Shown here: in pieces, positions 20,201 to 28,717 of the stretch
Numbering within the stretch: position 1 is the stretch's first letter
How the letters are laid out: the number at the start of each line of letters is the position of its first letter
Origin: Paludibacteraceae bacterium
GTDB lineage: Bacteria; Bacteroidota; Bacteroidia; Bacteroidales; Paludibacteraceae
Length of the DNA: 64,000 bases
Direction: 5' to 3'
NCBI GenBank assembly: GCA_905235505.1
Contig: CAJOMJ010000001.1
Span: forward strand, 120,952-184,951
Position numbers and translations under genes: made by a program
Notes under the pieces: model-generated
Databases searched by the model: none
Seen by the model: only the letters and a program-made list of their open reading frames with translations
Told to the model about the DNA's origin: nothing

Positions 20201-21348
20201 TGTTTCATCAGCACGTAGCCGGTCACACCATCGATAGTCATCTCCGACATGTCGTTGGCAGTGTTGGCAGCATCCCATAATGTTCCAAACACAGCTTCCG
20301 AAGAACCTGCAACAGTAAAGACATCGGTAACAACAGTAGATGGTATATTTTTCCACTTTGCAACTGTATCCTGCTCTGACCATGAACGATCCTGAACAGA
20401 ATAGCCCTCTGCAGTCAATTCTTCGTAATCCCAGGAGGCGCCACATGTATATTTATATGCGTCACTGAGCATTGCATTATCGATAGTGATAGTGTAATGG
20501 CTATCATCTACCTTGGTCATTTGTTGGAAGCTCCAGCCATTCATGTTACCGACAATATAGCAGTCAGGAGTACCTTCAGGCACAACGACCTTGTATGTGA
20601 CCCCTCTCTTCACCTCGTCCCATGTGCCGGTAGCATACTGATGACAAACATCACCTTCGCAAATCGTCTCGCCCCAACCGGTAATAGTATAGGTGGTTTT
20701 GCCCGAGTCTGTCGGCAGTGCTATCTGAGCGCGGTTCCACTCAGCATCCCAACCCTTGGTAACGGCTGGGTTGGCACGAACAACGATCCAGTCGGTTGCG
20801 CCCTTGGGTATATTCATTTCATACAGACCGGTTTTGCCTTCAACTGCCTTGAAAGTTTCCGTCCATGCATCAGTAACTCCTATTCCCCAATACCATGCAT
20901 AGTACACAGCATCAGGATATCCCCAACCTGATGCGTCAAGGAAGAAGTTATTATACTCAAGGGTAATCTCCTCTGATTTGTAAACTGACCATGTGCCTGC
21001 ACCTTTGTCCCATGCACCTTCTGCGATGGTATAGAGGTCGTTGGTGGCATCAAGAGTCAAATCGTTAGTCTGATTCCACCTGTTGTCCCATTTGTTTTCT
21101 GTGGTAGCAGGATTCATACGGCAGAAAATGATGGTAGTGAATTTTGTCTCGTCCACAGTGGCACTATAGACATTGGCTTCTCCTGCGACAAGTGTCATGT
21201 CTGCCCATGCATCGCCATTACCGTACATGTACACAGCGAAACGGGCGTTATCTACCTTCCAATTAGCATTTGGAACGAGATACACTGTCTTCGCAAACAT
21301 GCCCACTGATGCAACAAGCATTGCAAAAAATAGAGTTAGTTTTCTCAT
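17299..21348 (-). CDS. giant secreted multi-domain starch-binding-like protein
   Basis: 1349 residues with a signal peptide (1-19) and no catalytic motif. It is a string of about nine to ten small beta-sandwich domains. Three share YYV(A/V)G...DGQWNS...EFTTLD...V.G..G.I.F.T (starting near residues 453, 773 and 874); two share (G)EF/DFFSWGW...; three share VAG...W....N.M. This SusE/SusF- or CBM26-like organisation suggests binding of starch at the cell surface. The N-terminal domain resembles that of the adjacent amylase. It ends YNVLGQKVDASYKGIIIQNG plus KKYLRR, a recurring Bacteroidales C-terminal tail. The tandem A-type repeats are still similar at DNA level (about 18549-18603 and 18871-18924), indicating recent internal duplication. 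Confidence 0.8.
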   Translation of the reverse strand: MRKLTLFFAMLVASVGMFAKTVYLVPNANWKVDNARFAVYMYGNGDAWADMTLVAGEANVYSATVDETKFTTIIFCRMNPATTENKWDNRWNQTNDLTLDATNDLYTIAEGAWDKGAGTWSVYKSEEITLEYNNFFLDASGWGYPDAVYYAWYWGIGVTDAWTETFKAVEGKTGLYEMNIPKGATDWIVVRANPAVTKGWDAEWNRAQIALPTDSGKTTYTITGWGETICEGDVCHQYATGTWDEVKRGVTYKVVVPEGTPDCYIVGNMNGWSFQQMTKVDDSHYTITIDNAMLSDAYKYTCGASWDYEELTAEGYSVQDRSWSEQDTVAKWKNIPSTVVTDVFTVAGSSEAVFGTLWDAANTANDMSEMTIDGVTGYVLMKQNVELKAKDTIQWKVVKNHSWDVSYGDTNNNNDNYQYIITEDGKYNVVFIFMEIAGLGHMAEATFEPVDSTATVYYVAGNKELTGYNWAPDSLAMMDGAIILQNVPAGTHAFKITDGQWNSAEDNTHEFTTLDSSCVSPNVTHDAYGNITFTTDKVQNIAIAIVNNKVCVVVEAVEVKEILTVAGNAVYGDNWDITNTDNEMQLVDGLYTLVVTGVTLEKGHKIEYKIIKGHSWDNEEVFPKTGSNAVYEITEETAVYTVTYIYNPLSGAVSIQLEKTGDAAPITHVYSIVGDFFSWGWEPANAPEMTKVNDSIYTYQIDTFAITAAPDTLYYKLTADHQWGVYELPAQGDYNYIFNRIGSYQLNFTANIASHYVALDATLLNTDTAVVETKYYVAGTMNDWAANGTEIVDGTVTFKDLEPGLHAFKVTDGQWNSDTETGHEFTTIDTECTSEGVTGGNGQNIVFTTGTKQDVTITFDGTRICVKVVTGEAPKVYYVVGDEALTGKNWLVNNAEAALVNGTITFKDVAAGAHAFKITDGQWNSDTETGHEFTTLDTECSSKGVTGGNGGNIEFATYKVQDITIAMDLTTFAICVTADTERPQNFEDTYVIAGDSALMGIAWSGTAEQNKMTVQNNEATLVIDSVRLKAGTYYFKVVKNGGQWIPGGTGNDSQLQISQEGDYKVTFTYVLDSERATAVAELIGKPIDVTYYYYIMGEFSPWGWDDDGTAEKEAMTLKSEGIYEYTISAFKAEAKTYQYKLREGNSWVDSYQLPASGNAEYTFTEAGEYDLVFTADVVNHTITLVATKTGDNPQVVDYYLFGYINGADYGCEGDYLNMGDYKFVEGALSATFTQTSYVAVKTTDNAAWYMTDGYPGDGAVSAVLYNTQTLGDNADKLPVPANVEVNFTLVVNDNGTLTLSYTTGNTGSGLENIEEVLNVNAPMYNVLGQKVDASYKGIIIQNGKKYLRR

Positions 21349-21418
21349 GATAATAAATGTTAGTAGTTAATATTGGTTGTTATTGATTGCGTTCCTACAG
21401 GATAGGGTTTATCGTCAG

Positions 21419-21450
21419 CATGGCGGCATAGTGTCTGCCATGCCGCCATG
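21419..21450 (-). terminator. strong hairpin after the amylase gene
   Basis: CATGGCGGCAT (21419-21429) pairs perfectly with ATGCCGCCATG (21440-21450) around a 10-base loop, directly after the minus-strand stop at 21454. The T run (TTTTTATT) is on the plus-strand side, so on the minus strand this is a stem without a U tract; it may attenuate or stabilise the 3' end rather than fully terminate. Confidence 0.6.
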
Positions 21451-21453
21451 TTT

Positions 21454-24303
21454 TTATTGTTTTATAAACAGTTGTGTAGTCTGTTTGCCGTTCTGCATAC
21501 GCAGATTGAGTATATACATACCTGCCGACATTCCTCCGACATTGAGTTGGCGCACATCCCCTGTTTCAGTCTTCATACACTGACCTGTTATGGTATATAC
21601 GGAAGCCGCACTTATGGTCTGCTCCGTTTCAATATTGAGAGTGTTCTGCACCGGATTGGGATAGATATTGACAGAACGGGTATCAGGATACACGGCAATA
21701 TCCTCCACTCCGGTCGGAGTCTCGCACTCGGGCTCAAGTTTCTCTGCACCTCCCGACCACGAGTAGCAAACATCCTCGTCAGTCCAGAGGTCACCTGTCT
21801 GGTCGCAATCTTTACCGCAGTTGAAGATGAAATTCACTTCTTTCAGGGAAGCATCAAATTGGTACATATAGTAGCCGTTCTCATCTTGGTCTGTAAGCTC
21901 CTTGCCGGGCCATTTGCCGAGCAGTTCACCATCGGCAGTCCATGCATACAGATTAACTTTCGACCATCCCCAGGCCTTGTAGAACTTGACAACGATAGGA
22001 GTGGTTTGCGGCTCTTTGTATGTGTAAGTGTAGGTCTGCACGGGAGTCTGTGTAGAGCCATTGACTGCCATCACCTTCAGAGTAGTTGTCTGCTTGAAAT
22101 TAAGTTTAGTGCCGGTCAGTTTGTTTGAAGATGTAGTCGGCTCAGTGCCGTCAGTGGTATAATAGATGGTAGGAGTACCACTGAGAGCAATAGTCTTTAT
22201 ATTAACATCAATGCCATTGGTTGCGTCTTTGAATACTGACGAGCCGGGAGTAACAATAAGGCAGAGTTCGTTGGTAGTGCCTGATGCTGCCTTGTAGTAC
22301 ATTGCATAACCGGAGCCTTTGACAGCAAGTTTGTAGTCACTGCCGATAGACTGACTGACACGGTTCCCGAGCAAGAGGATGAGAGAGCCGCCGTTCTTGC
22401 CTGTAACGACAGCCTTGTAGCCGCTTGCATCAGCCTCATCGTCAACAGCAGACTCACTATGAACCTGCGCTGCATGGCGTGCCATTATCATCTTGCCGAT
22501 TTCGTCTTTGTATTTATACCAATGCGGATAGAATACGCACGGGATACCAGGCATTGAAAGGATGTAAGCATTGGCTTGCAGGAGTTTGTCTTTGTTGGCA
22601 GCCTTGAGACTATTGTCTTTGCCGAGGAACTCGTTGACATCACGTTCGAAGGTGTCATGACTGTCAACAAAAGTGACAGCATATTTGGACATACCAATAC
22701 CGGGGAGACCGGCACCTTTGCAAGTGGAGTAGTCGCCACCGGCGATACCCTTGTCTTTGTTGTCCGGGTCGTTGATGGCGGTATATTTGGTAGCGAAGTC
22801 GAAAGTCATGGTATTGTTGCCTGCATCGGCGATACGGCTTTTGAGAGTTTGCGGATTGCCGTCCCAATACTCCATGACGGAGAAGTATGCTCCTGATGCC
22901 TTGTTGTAGTCGTTGATATGTCCGTTCCAGAAGCCTTTGCAATAGTCGTAGCGCCAACCGTCGTAGCCTATCTCATTGTACATCCACTGGAGGTAGGCAC
23001 GGCACATACGCTGTACTTCAGAATTCTGATGATCCCAATCGCGTGCATCAGCATAGTTGGCATCACCTCCGTAACCATCGTCGTCTTTACCTGTAGCTTT
23101 GCCCTTGCATGAACCGGCGCCCGAAGCATAGTTTACTTCGTCGGTCTTGCAAATCCAAGATGCCTGAGGAGTGAACTTACCATAAGAGCCGAAGTCGTAC
23201 TCATAGAAATCGCACCAACTTGACTTATTGTTGGCATGGTTGACCACGATGTCAGCCACCACCTTGGTTTTGAGGGGCGAGTTGTGCATAGCATTGATAA
23301 ACTGCTGCAGTTCAGCACGACTTCCCCAGTCGCTATTCTGGTTGCTATACTGCGAAGGATGATAACCTGTTCCACCGCTTGACTTTGCCGATGGCGGAAG
23401 CCATACAAGGTCGAAGAACGAGCCTAACTCAGATGCCTGGGAGATGAGACTTTTCCACTTGGTATTGGGGAAACTGCCGGCGTTGGTATATTTATGGTCT
23501 TCATATGAGTCATAGTAGAATGCCTGCAGCATCACATCTGTTGACTGAGAAGGAACAGCGGAAGCGTACTTGGTTTTCTGCGGTATAACCACATCGTCGC
23601 CTCCTTCGGCAGAAATGCAGACTTTGCTGCCATCGAAGGTAATAGTGACCTTAGTAGCTTTTGCAAGAGTGAAGACAATGTTCCCATCGTCATCTCCGGC
23701 AGGCTGCACATTGGTGCAATCTTCTCCCACTGCCGACATGCCCCAGTTTCTATTCCATGTGCCGTTGGTAATCTTACATTTGTATGTACCTTCCTCGAGA
23801 TTGAGTTCAATCTTACCGTCTTTGATTTCAGCGGCTTTCGGGTCCCACTCAGCTCCACCTGTCCAAGTGCCGTCACCGGTGAGATAATAGGTAGTAGGAG
23901 TGATGGAAGAAGCGTCAAAAGTAGTCCATTTAACACCGGTCAGCCCGTCCCACGAATTGTCAGGGTTAGGGGTCAACTCCATACAATCTTTGGTACTATC
24001 CCATACAAGGTCGCCTGTCTGGTTCCATATTGTTACATTTTCCCAAGCAGGAGTTGTTCCGCCGGGGAAACGTACTATCTTTCCGCCTGTCCGCCCTTCC
24101 GCTATTTCGGTGGAAGAATAACCATCATAACTTGTAGGGGCAAACACTGACCATGCATCAGCACTTGAGCCGCCCCATGTCCATATTGCTACAACAGCAC
24201 CATCGACAGTGAAATCCACTTCACCTGCTTTCAAATACAAAGTTTTGGCATTTACCGCTACAGCACACAGCACAGCGGCAATAAAGAGAATTGCTTTTTT
24301 CAT
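21454..24303 (-). CDS. secreted GH13 alpha-amylase with CBM26-like and T9SS sorting domains
   Basis: 949 residues. Signal peptide 1-19; N-terminal domain shared with the neighbouring 1349-residue protein; X25-like starch-binding module (about 135-230, KITNGTWNRNW); GH13 barrel (about 245-650) with VVADIVVNH, GWRYDYCKGF (nucleophile Asp453), SVMEYWDG (acid Glu478) and FVDSHDTF (Asp550); chitobiase-like module (about 710-770, YYTTDGTEPTTSSN); CBM26-like module (about 775-865); and a C-terminal T9SS type-A sorting domain starting NIYPNPVQNTLNIE and ending TTQLFIKQ. It should be exported through the PorKLMN machine encoded at 52-58 kb and degrade starch outside the cell. Confidence 0.92.
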   Translation of the reverse strand: MKKAILFIAAVLCAVAVNAKTLYLKAGEVDFTVDGAVVAIWTWGGSSADAWSVFAPTSYDGYSSTEIAEGRTGGKIVRFPGGTTPAWENVTIWNQTGDLVWDSTKDCMELTPNPDNSWDGLTGVKWTTFDASSITPTTYYLTGDGTWTGGAEWDPKAAEIKDGKIELNLEEGTYKCKITNGTWNRNWGMSAVGEDCTNVQPAGDDDGNIVFTLAKATKVTITFDGSKVCISAEGGDDVVIPQKTKYASAVPSQSTDVMLQAFYYDSYEDHKYTNAGSFPNTKWKSLISQASELGSFFDLVWLPPSAKSSGGTGYHPSQYSNQNSDWGSRAELQQFINAMHNSPLKTKVVADIVVNHANNKSSWCDFYEYDFGSYGKFTPQASWICKTDEVNYASGAGSCKGKATGKDDDGYGGDANYADARDWDHQNSEVQRMCRAYLQWMYNEIGYDGWRYDYCKGFWNGHINDYNKASGAYFSVMEYWDGNPQTLKSRIADAGNNTMTFDFATKYTAINDPDNKDKGIAGGDYSTCKGAGLPGIGMSKYAVTFVDSHDTFERDVNEFLGKDNSLKAANKDKLLQANAYILSMPGIPCVFYPHWYKYKDEIGKMIMARHAAQVHSESAVDDEADASGYKAVVTGKNGGSLILLLGNRVSQSIGSDYKLAVKGSGYAMYYKAASGTTNELCLIVTPGSSVFKDATNGIDVNIKTIALSGTPTIYYTTDGTEPTTSSNKLTGTKLNFKQTTTLKVMAVNGSTQTPVQTYTYTYKEPQTTPIVVKFYKAWGWSKVNLYAWTADGELLGKWPGKELTDQDENGYYMYQFDASLKEVNFIFNCGKDCDQTGDLWTDEDVCYSWSGGAEKLEPECETPTGVEDIAVYPDTRSVNIYPNPVQNTLNIETEQTISAASVYTITGQCMKTETGDVRQLNVGGMSAGMYILNLRMQNGKQTTQLFIKQ

Positions 24304-24346
24304 GATATTATAAAGTTATTTTTATCTACTAATTGTTTTTAGTCTG

Positions 24347-24377
24347 CAAAGGTACGATTTTATTCCGGATAATGCAA
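24347..24377 (-). promoter_or_regulatory. promoter for the alpha-amylase gene
   Basis: On the minus strand: TTG (24377-24375), 20 bases, TACCTTTG (24354-24347). It lies four bases past the trmO stop and 44 bases before the amylase ATG, so the starch locus is transcribed independently of the rnf-trmO unit. Confidence 0.75.
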
Positions 24378-24381
24378 GATA

Positions 24382-25077
24382 TTATTGTATCTTCTGTATT
24401 TTTTCTACTTTCAGGATGTTGTCAGAGACAATGAAAGTTACATTCCAACCTGAATAAGTGATACCATACTGCTGCCCGCCATCCTCCTTATAAGCAGGGC
24501 GGGGGTCTTCTGCAAGTATCTCAGTCAGCTCCTGCACCATACGTGAGGAGAGTCCTTTCTTTGTACCCTTGCCCCACTCTACCGCCAAGCGGTAGTCATC
24601 TGCCTGCTGCGTGAACCCTGCAGAAGCATCGGAGTGAATGTCGGTATATGGCAGATATGGTTTTATATCATATATAGGAGTGCCATCCATAAGGTCGGCA
24701 CCGCTTACCACAAGCACCATACCCTCGTTCTCGGTCTTCTCAATGCGTTCAAGTCTCACTGAGGAGAGTCCGAGCGAGTTAGGGCGGAAAGGAGAACGGG
24801 TGGCGAATACTCCCACGCGCGTATTTCCACCAAGACGGGGAGGGCGCACAGTAGGAGAGAAGTGTTGCATGTCTGATTCGGCAGTATTGGCAGAGAATCC
24901 CCAGATAAGCCAGAGGTGCGACCATTGTTCTATGCCTCGCAGAGCCTCTGCCACACGATATTCCGGCATGAAGACTATACGCGTCAAGACAGAAGGGGCA
25001 CACCCCGACTGACGGGGTATGCCGAACTTCTGCATAAAACCGTTATGCGCTATGGCAACAGGTGTGATAGTCATCAT
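24382..25077 (-). CDS. trmO: tRNA (t6A37) N6-methyltransferase TrmO
   Basis: 231 residues. TrmO methylates threonylcarbamoyl-adenosine 37 in tRNA-Thr using SAM. The sequence shows the TsaA/YaeB fold blocks: IGxxHNGF-type start (VAIAHNGFMQKFGIPRQ), IEQWSHLWLIWGF, NTRVGVFATRSPFRPNSLGLSSV, and SGADLMDGTPIYDIKPYLPY. The C-terminal domain ends with the usual strand pair. It is the last gene of the minus-strand rse-rnf run; functional linkage to Rnf is not obvious. Confidence 0.95.
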   Translation of the reverse strand: MMTITPVAIAHNGFMQKFGIPRQSGCAPSVLTRIVFMPEYRVAEALRGIEQWSHLWLIWGFSANTAESDMQHFSPTVRPPRLGGNTRVGVFATRSPFRPNSLGLSSVRLERIEKTENEGMVLVVSGADLMDGTPIYDIKPYLPYTDIHSDASAGFTQQADDYRLAVEWGKGTKKGLSSRMVQELTEILAEDPRPAYKEDGGQQYGITYSGWNVTFIVSDNILKVEKIQKIQ

Positions 25078-25124
25078 GAATACTTATGCCGTTCAGGTTG
25101 CTTAAGTCACTTCAAGAAATTCAC

Positions 25125-25724
25125 TTACACTACTCCCGAGAAGCCCATGAATGCCATAGCAAGGAGTCCTGCGGTGAGCAGAGCAATCGGTGTACCTTCC
25201 ATTGCCTTCGGCACTTTGTTCATTGAGAGTTGCTCGCGCAGACCGGCAAACAAGATAAGTGCAAGAGCAAAACCGAGTGCTGTTGCGAAAGCATAAACAG
25301 TACCCTGCAGCAGGTTTGCCTCTGCACCCGGCACTTTGCCTGCCCATGTGCCATCAGCCACGAGAATAGCCACACCGAGGATGCAGCAGTTGGTGGTGAT
25401 AAGCGGCAGGAATACACCGAGAGCCTGATAGAGCGACGGGCTTATCTTCTTGAGTATGATCTCTATCATCTGAACCAAAGCGGCTATGACGAGAATAAAG
25501 AGAATAGTCTGCAAGAACTCCAAGCCGAAAGCAGCAAGCACATACTTCTGCAGCAGGTACGTAACAATAGTGGCAAGCGTAAGAACGAAAGTAACCGCAG
25601 CACCCATACCGGCGGCTGTGTCAATCTTCTTACTTACCCCCAAGAACGGGCATATACCAAGAAACTGGGAGAACACGATATTATTAACGAATATCGCACT
25701 TATTATTATAAGGAAATAAACCAT
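25125..25724 (-). CDS. rnfA: Rnf complex subunit A
   Basis: 199 residues, six predicted membrane helices, full length for RnfA/RsxA. Signature blocks are NNIVFSQFLGICPFLGVS near the N-terminus and LPLITTNCCILGVA in the middle. RnfA and RnfE form the membrane core of the ferredoxin:NAD+ oxidoreductase that couples electron flow to Na+ or H+ transport. Its Cys residues belong to the conserved membrane iron-sulfur site in the GICPFLG and TNCCILG loops. Confidence 0.97.
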   Translation of the reverse strand: MVYFLIIISAIFVNNIVFSQFLGICPFLGVSKKIDTAAGMGAAVTFVLTLATIVTYLLQKYVLAAFGLEFLQTILFILVIAALVQMIEIILKKISPSLYQALGVFLPLITTNCCILGVAILVADGTWAGKVPGAEANLLQGTVYAFATALGFALALILFAGLREQLSMNKVPKAMEGTPIALLTAGLLAMAFMGFSGVV

Positions 25725-25755
25725 AGTTGTATTTACTTTACTGTTATACTACAAA

Positions 25756-26352
25756 TCATTTCTTAACCTTGTTTACTATTGCCATAAGGTAGGCAAGGGC
25801 GATGAAGGCACCCGGAGCAAGCACGAAAATGAGCATACCGTATTGTTCGGGGAACACCTTCAAGCCAAAACACATACCTGAGCCGAGCAGTTCTCTGACA
25901 GCACCGAGTACGGTGAGTGAGAGAGTAAAGCCCAGACCCATGCCGAGTCCGTCAAGAGCAGAGAGACCTACACTGTTTTTGGCTGCAAAAGCTTCAGCAC
26001 GACCGAGCACAATGCAGTTGACCACAATAAGCGGAATAAACAAGCCGAGAGTCTCATAGATAGCAGGTACGTAAGCCTGCATAAGCAGTTGCACCATAGT
26101 AACGAATGAGGCGATAACCACTATATAAGCAGGTATATGCACTTTATCGGGAATCAGATTGCGTATAAGGGAGATGACCACGTTGGAGCACACGAGTACG
26201 AATAGTGTGGCAAGACCCATCGACATACCATTGATAGCGGAGGTGGTGGTGGCAAGTGTGGGGCACATGCCAAGCACCAGTCCGAAAGTAGGATTCTCCC
26301 GAAGGAGTCCGTTGGTGAATGTTTTGAGCGGCTTATTCATCTTTTTCTTCAA
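25756..26352 (-). CDS. rnfE: Rnf complex subunit E
   Basis: 198 residues, six membrane helices, a homologue of RnfA with opposite topology. Blocks LVLGMCPTLATTTSAING and IPLIVVNCIVLGRAEAFA hold the conserved membrane cysteines. Its start overlaps the end of rnfG by 20 bp, consistent with tight co-translation. Order rnfD-G-E-A is standard for the operon. Confidence 0.97.
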   Translation of the reverse strand: MKKKMNKPLKTFTNGLLRENPTFGLVLGMCPTLATTTSAINGMSMGLATLFVLVCSNVVISLIRNLIPDKVHIPAYIVVIASFVTMVQLLMQAYVPAIYETLGLFIPLIVVNCIVLGRAEAFAAKNSVGLSALDGLGMGLGFTLSLTVLGAVRELLGSGMCFGLKVFPEQYGMLIFVLAPGAFIALAYLMAIVNKVKK

Positions 26353-26995
26353 TTATAGGTTCTACATTTTCAGGATAAATCTCCTGCAGTTCTTCATTCT
26401 CTGAGAGTGAGGTAGCACCCGAGAGAGCGTCAGCTGCAGGCTTGGTATATGTATCATACGCTGCCTGCACAGCCTTCAGGAAAGCACGGGAGGATATTGT
26501 GGCAGCAGTGATAGCATCTACCTCACCGCCATCCTTGGATACTGTGAAATTGCTTGTAGCAGGGCTGCGACCCAAGATAGACTGGCGGTTCTTGTCGGTC
26601 TTGAACCATGTAGTCATGTGGTCACCCAAGCCCGGAGTCTCCTGATGTTCAAGCACCTCGTAATTGACGATATTGCCCTCACTGTCGAAACCTACCATCA
26701 GGCGGAACACACCTCCGAAACCGTTTGCCTGTGTCTGCACTGCAGCACCCACAACCGAGTCACCTGCGTATGCCCTGTATATCAGCATACCTTCCTTTTC
26801 TTCAGCCTCAGCTATCTCAATTCCTTCCAATGCGGGCAGCACGGAAGTGATAGCCTTCTGCTGTTTTTCGACCTTCTGCCTTGCTATAGGCTCTTCGGTG
26901 AGTACATACAGCCCACCGAGCAATGCTGCTGCCACGAGAGTAACAATAGTCAGCGACAGCACCATATTGAGTAAGTTGGATTCCAATCGTTTCAT
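26333..26995 (-). CDS. rnfG: Rnf complex subunit G (FMN-binding)
   Basis: 220 residues: one N-terminal membrane helix (about 9-31) and a periplasmic FMN-binding domain. The covalent flavin site is the Thr in DAITAATISSRAF, equivalent to the S/T-G-A-T motif of RnfG and NqrC; here the Gly position is Ala. GVFRLMVGFDSEGNIVNYEVLEHQETPG is the typical domain core (split here over two strands). The C-terminus is extended and acidic (about 195-220). It overlaps rnfD by four bases. Confidence 0.95.
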   Translation of the reverse strand: MKRLESNLLNMVLSLTIVTLVAAALLGGLYVLTEEPIARQKVEKQQKAITSVLPALEGIEIAEAEEKEGMLIYRAYAGDSVVGAAVQTQANGFGGVFRLMVGFDSEGNIVNYEVLEHQETPGLGDHMTTWFKTDKNRQSILGRSPATSNFTVSKDGGEVDAITAATISSRAFLKAVQAAYDTYTKPAADALSGATSLSENEELQEIYPENVEPIIEEKDE

Positions 26996-27981
26996 TTCTT
27001 CTTCTCCCCAAATCGTTTAGGACGTATATACATATTAAGTAGCGGAGTAACGGCATTCATAATCAGAATGGCGAACGACATTCCCTCAGGATAAGCTCCC
27101 CAAGTACGGATTACCACCACAATCAGACCGATACCTATACCGTAGATTATCTGCCCCCATGCCGTCATAGGCGAGGTTACATAGTCGGTTGCCATGAAGA
27201 TGGCGCCGAGCATCAGACCGCCGGTAAGCAGTTGCTGGGCAGGAGATGCAGCACCGGGCAGAGTCAGATAGAGGATACCTGAGAAAGCGGCTACAGTACA
27301 GAGAATGCTTACAGGTATGTGCCAAGTGATGGTCTTAGTGCAGAGCAGATAGATGCCGCCTATGAGCAGTGCTATTGCACTTATCTCGCCAAACGAGCCT
27401 CCCACATAGCCTGCAGCCATGTTCCACAGACTTGGCAGTTGGTCGAGCAGTGAGCTGTCACCTGCCTTTACAGCCTCTTTCATTATTGCCAACGGAGTAG
27501 CCCCTGTCTCGGCGTCAACGAAAGGCATGGCACTATGGAAACCGAGCGGACGCGGCCATGTAGTCATCTGTACAGGGAAGGAGATAAGCAGGAACACACG
27601 ACCTACAAGAGCAGGGTTGAAGGGGTTCTGCCCCAACCCGCCGAAGGTCATCTTACCTACTCCGATTGCAACCAATGCACCTATAATGACTATCCACAAC
27701 GGCAGATTGCTCGGCAGGTTAAGTGCCAGCAACAGACCTGTAACGATAGCGGAGCAGTCACCTATAGTGGGTTGCTGCTTAAGGATAAACTTGGCTATGA
27801 GCCATTCGAAAAGTACACATGCTGCTACAGAGGTAGCACTAACCATCAGCGCCCCCCACCCGAATGCCACAATAGAAACCACATAGGCGGGCACAAGGGC
27901 GATAATCACGTTCAGCATGTTTCGGCGCACGCTGTCATCGGAGTGAACATGCGGTGCCGGAGAAACGATTAGTTTTGACAT
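26992..27981 (-). CDS. rnfD: Rnf complex subunit D
   Basis: 329 residues from MSKLIVSPAPHVHSDDSVRRN, the family-typical start; an in-frame ATG at 28038 would add 19 atypical residues. RnfD is a multi-helix membrane protein with a covalently bound FMN at the Thr in AETGATPLA. GQNPFNPALVGRVFLLISFP is a diagnostic block. It is separated from the upstream thioesterase gene by 152 bp, an unusual gap within an rnf operon. Confidence 0.95.
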   Translation of the reverse strand: MSKLIVSPAPHVHSDDSVRRNMLNVIIALVPAYVVSIVAFGWGALMVSATSVAACVLFEWLIAKFILKQQPTIGDCSAIVTGLLLALNLPSNLPLWIVIIGALVAIGVGKMTFGGLGQNPFNPALVGRVFLLISFPVQMTTWPRPLGFHSAMPFVDAETGATPLAIMKEAVKAGDSSLLDQLPSLWNMAAGYVGGSFGEISAIALLIGGIYLLCTKTITWHIPVSILCTVAAFSGILYLTLPGAASPAQQLLTGGLMLGAIFMATDYVTSPMTAWGQIIYGIGIGLIVVVIRTWGAYPEGMSFAILIMNAVTPLLNMYIRPKRFGEKKK

Positions 27982-28133
27982 ATTATCATTTTGTTTATTG
28001 TTTATTATTCTATGACTATTACAACAGATATTCTGCACCCTGACAGAGTTCCCGTGTTATTCACATGAGGAAAACCCTAATGAAGCAAGCATATATGCTA
28101 TCAGGATATTCACTTTGCCAAGTAATCTGTTTT

Positions 28134-28682
28134 TCATAACCTGATTGATTTATACACGGGTTGTTTTGCCCTTTCTATAATCTGTTCGAGGGTATAATCT
28201 TCATCCGACAGCCCTGCCTCCATGAATTGCATCTCGCGGGCTTTCTCTTCGGGGAAGGCAAAATATGTACATTCACACATTGTCAGCACATTGCCCTCCG
28301 CATCGGAGAGACTGCCCTCCACCACAGCTACGCGGTGGTTGTTCTGCTTGAGCCGGGCACGGAGTATCAGAGGACCTCCCATGGTGCTTACTGCCTTTTT
28401 GTATTTCAGTTCGAACTTGGCAGTAACACCACTGGTACATAACTTCTTGAACACCACCCAGCCGCACACTTCGTCAAGCAAGGTAGCCTGCATGCCGCCA
28501 TGCAACGTGTTCAGCCACGACTGATGATTTTGAGTAGGTATCCACACGCTGACAATGTCTCCCATGATATCTGACGGGTCCTCCTCATAGAAGCGCATCT
28601 GTGCTCCTATAGGGTTTGTAGGACAGCAACCGAAGCAGTTGTAGCCGTTTAGATTTATCCACGGATTCAATATCTCACGCAT
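28134..28682 (-). CDS. PaaI-type hotdog-fold thioesterase
   Basis: 182 residues. It has a hotdog-domain pattern: HGGMQATLLDEVCGWVVF holds the conserved His-Gly-Gly and Asp/Glu catalytic region of PaaI/4HBT thioesterases, followed by strands FELKYKKAV and VVEGSLSDAEGNVLT. An N-terminal CFGCCPTNPIG block has three Cys that could bind metal. It should hydrolyse an acyl-CoA thioester; the substrate is unknown. It lies between rnfC (35 bp away) and rnfD, an atypical position. Confidence 0.85.
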   Translation of the reverse strand: MREILNPWINLNGYNCFGCCPTNPIGAQMRFYEEDPSDIMGDIVSVWIPTQNHQSWLNTLHGGMQATLLDEVCGWVVFKKLCTSGVTAKFELKYKKAVSTMGGPLILRARLKQNNHRVAVVEGSLSDAEGNVLTMCECTYFAFPEEKAREMQFMEAGLSDEDYTLEQIIERAKQPVYKSIRL

Positions 28683-28717
28683 AAGTGCCGGTGTAATTGA
28701 AGATTTGCCATTCTTGG

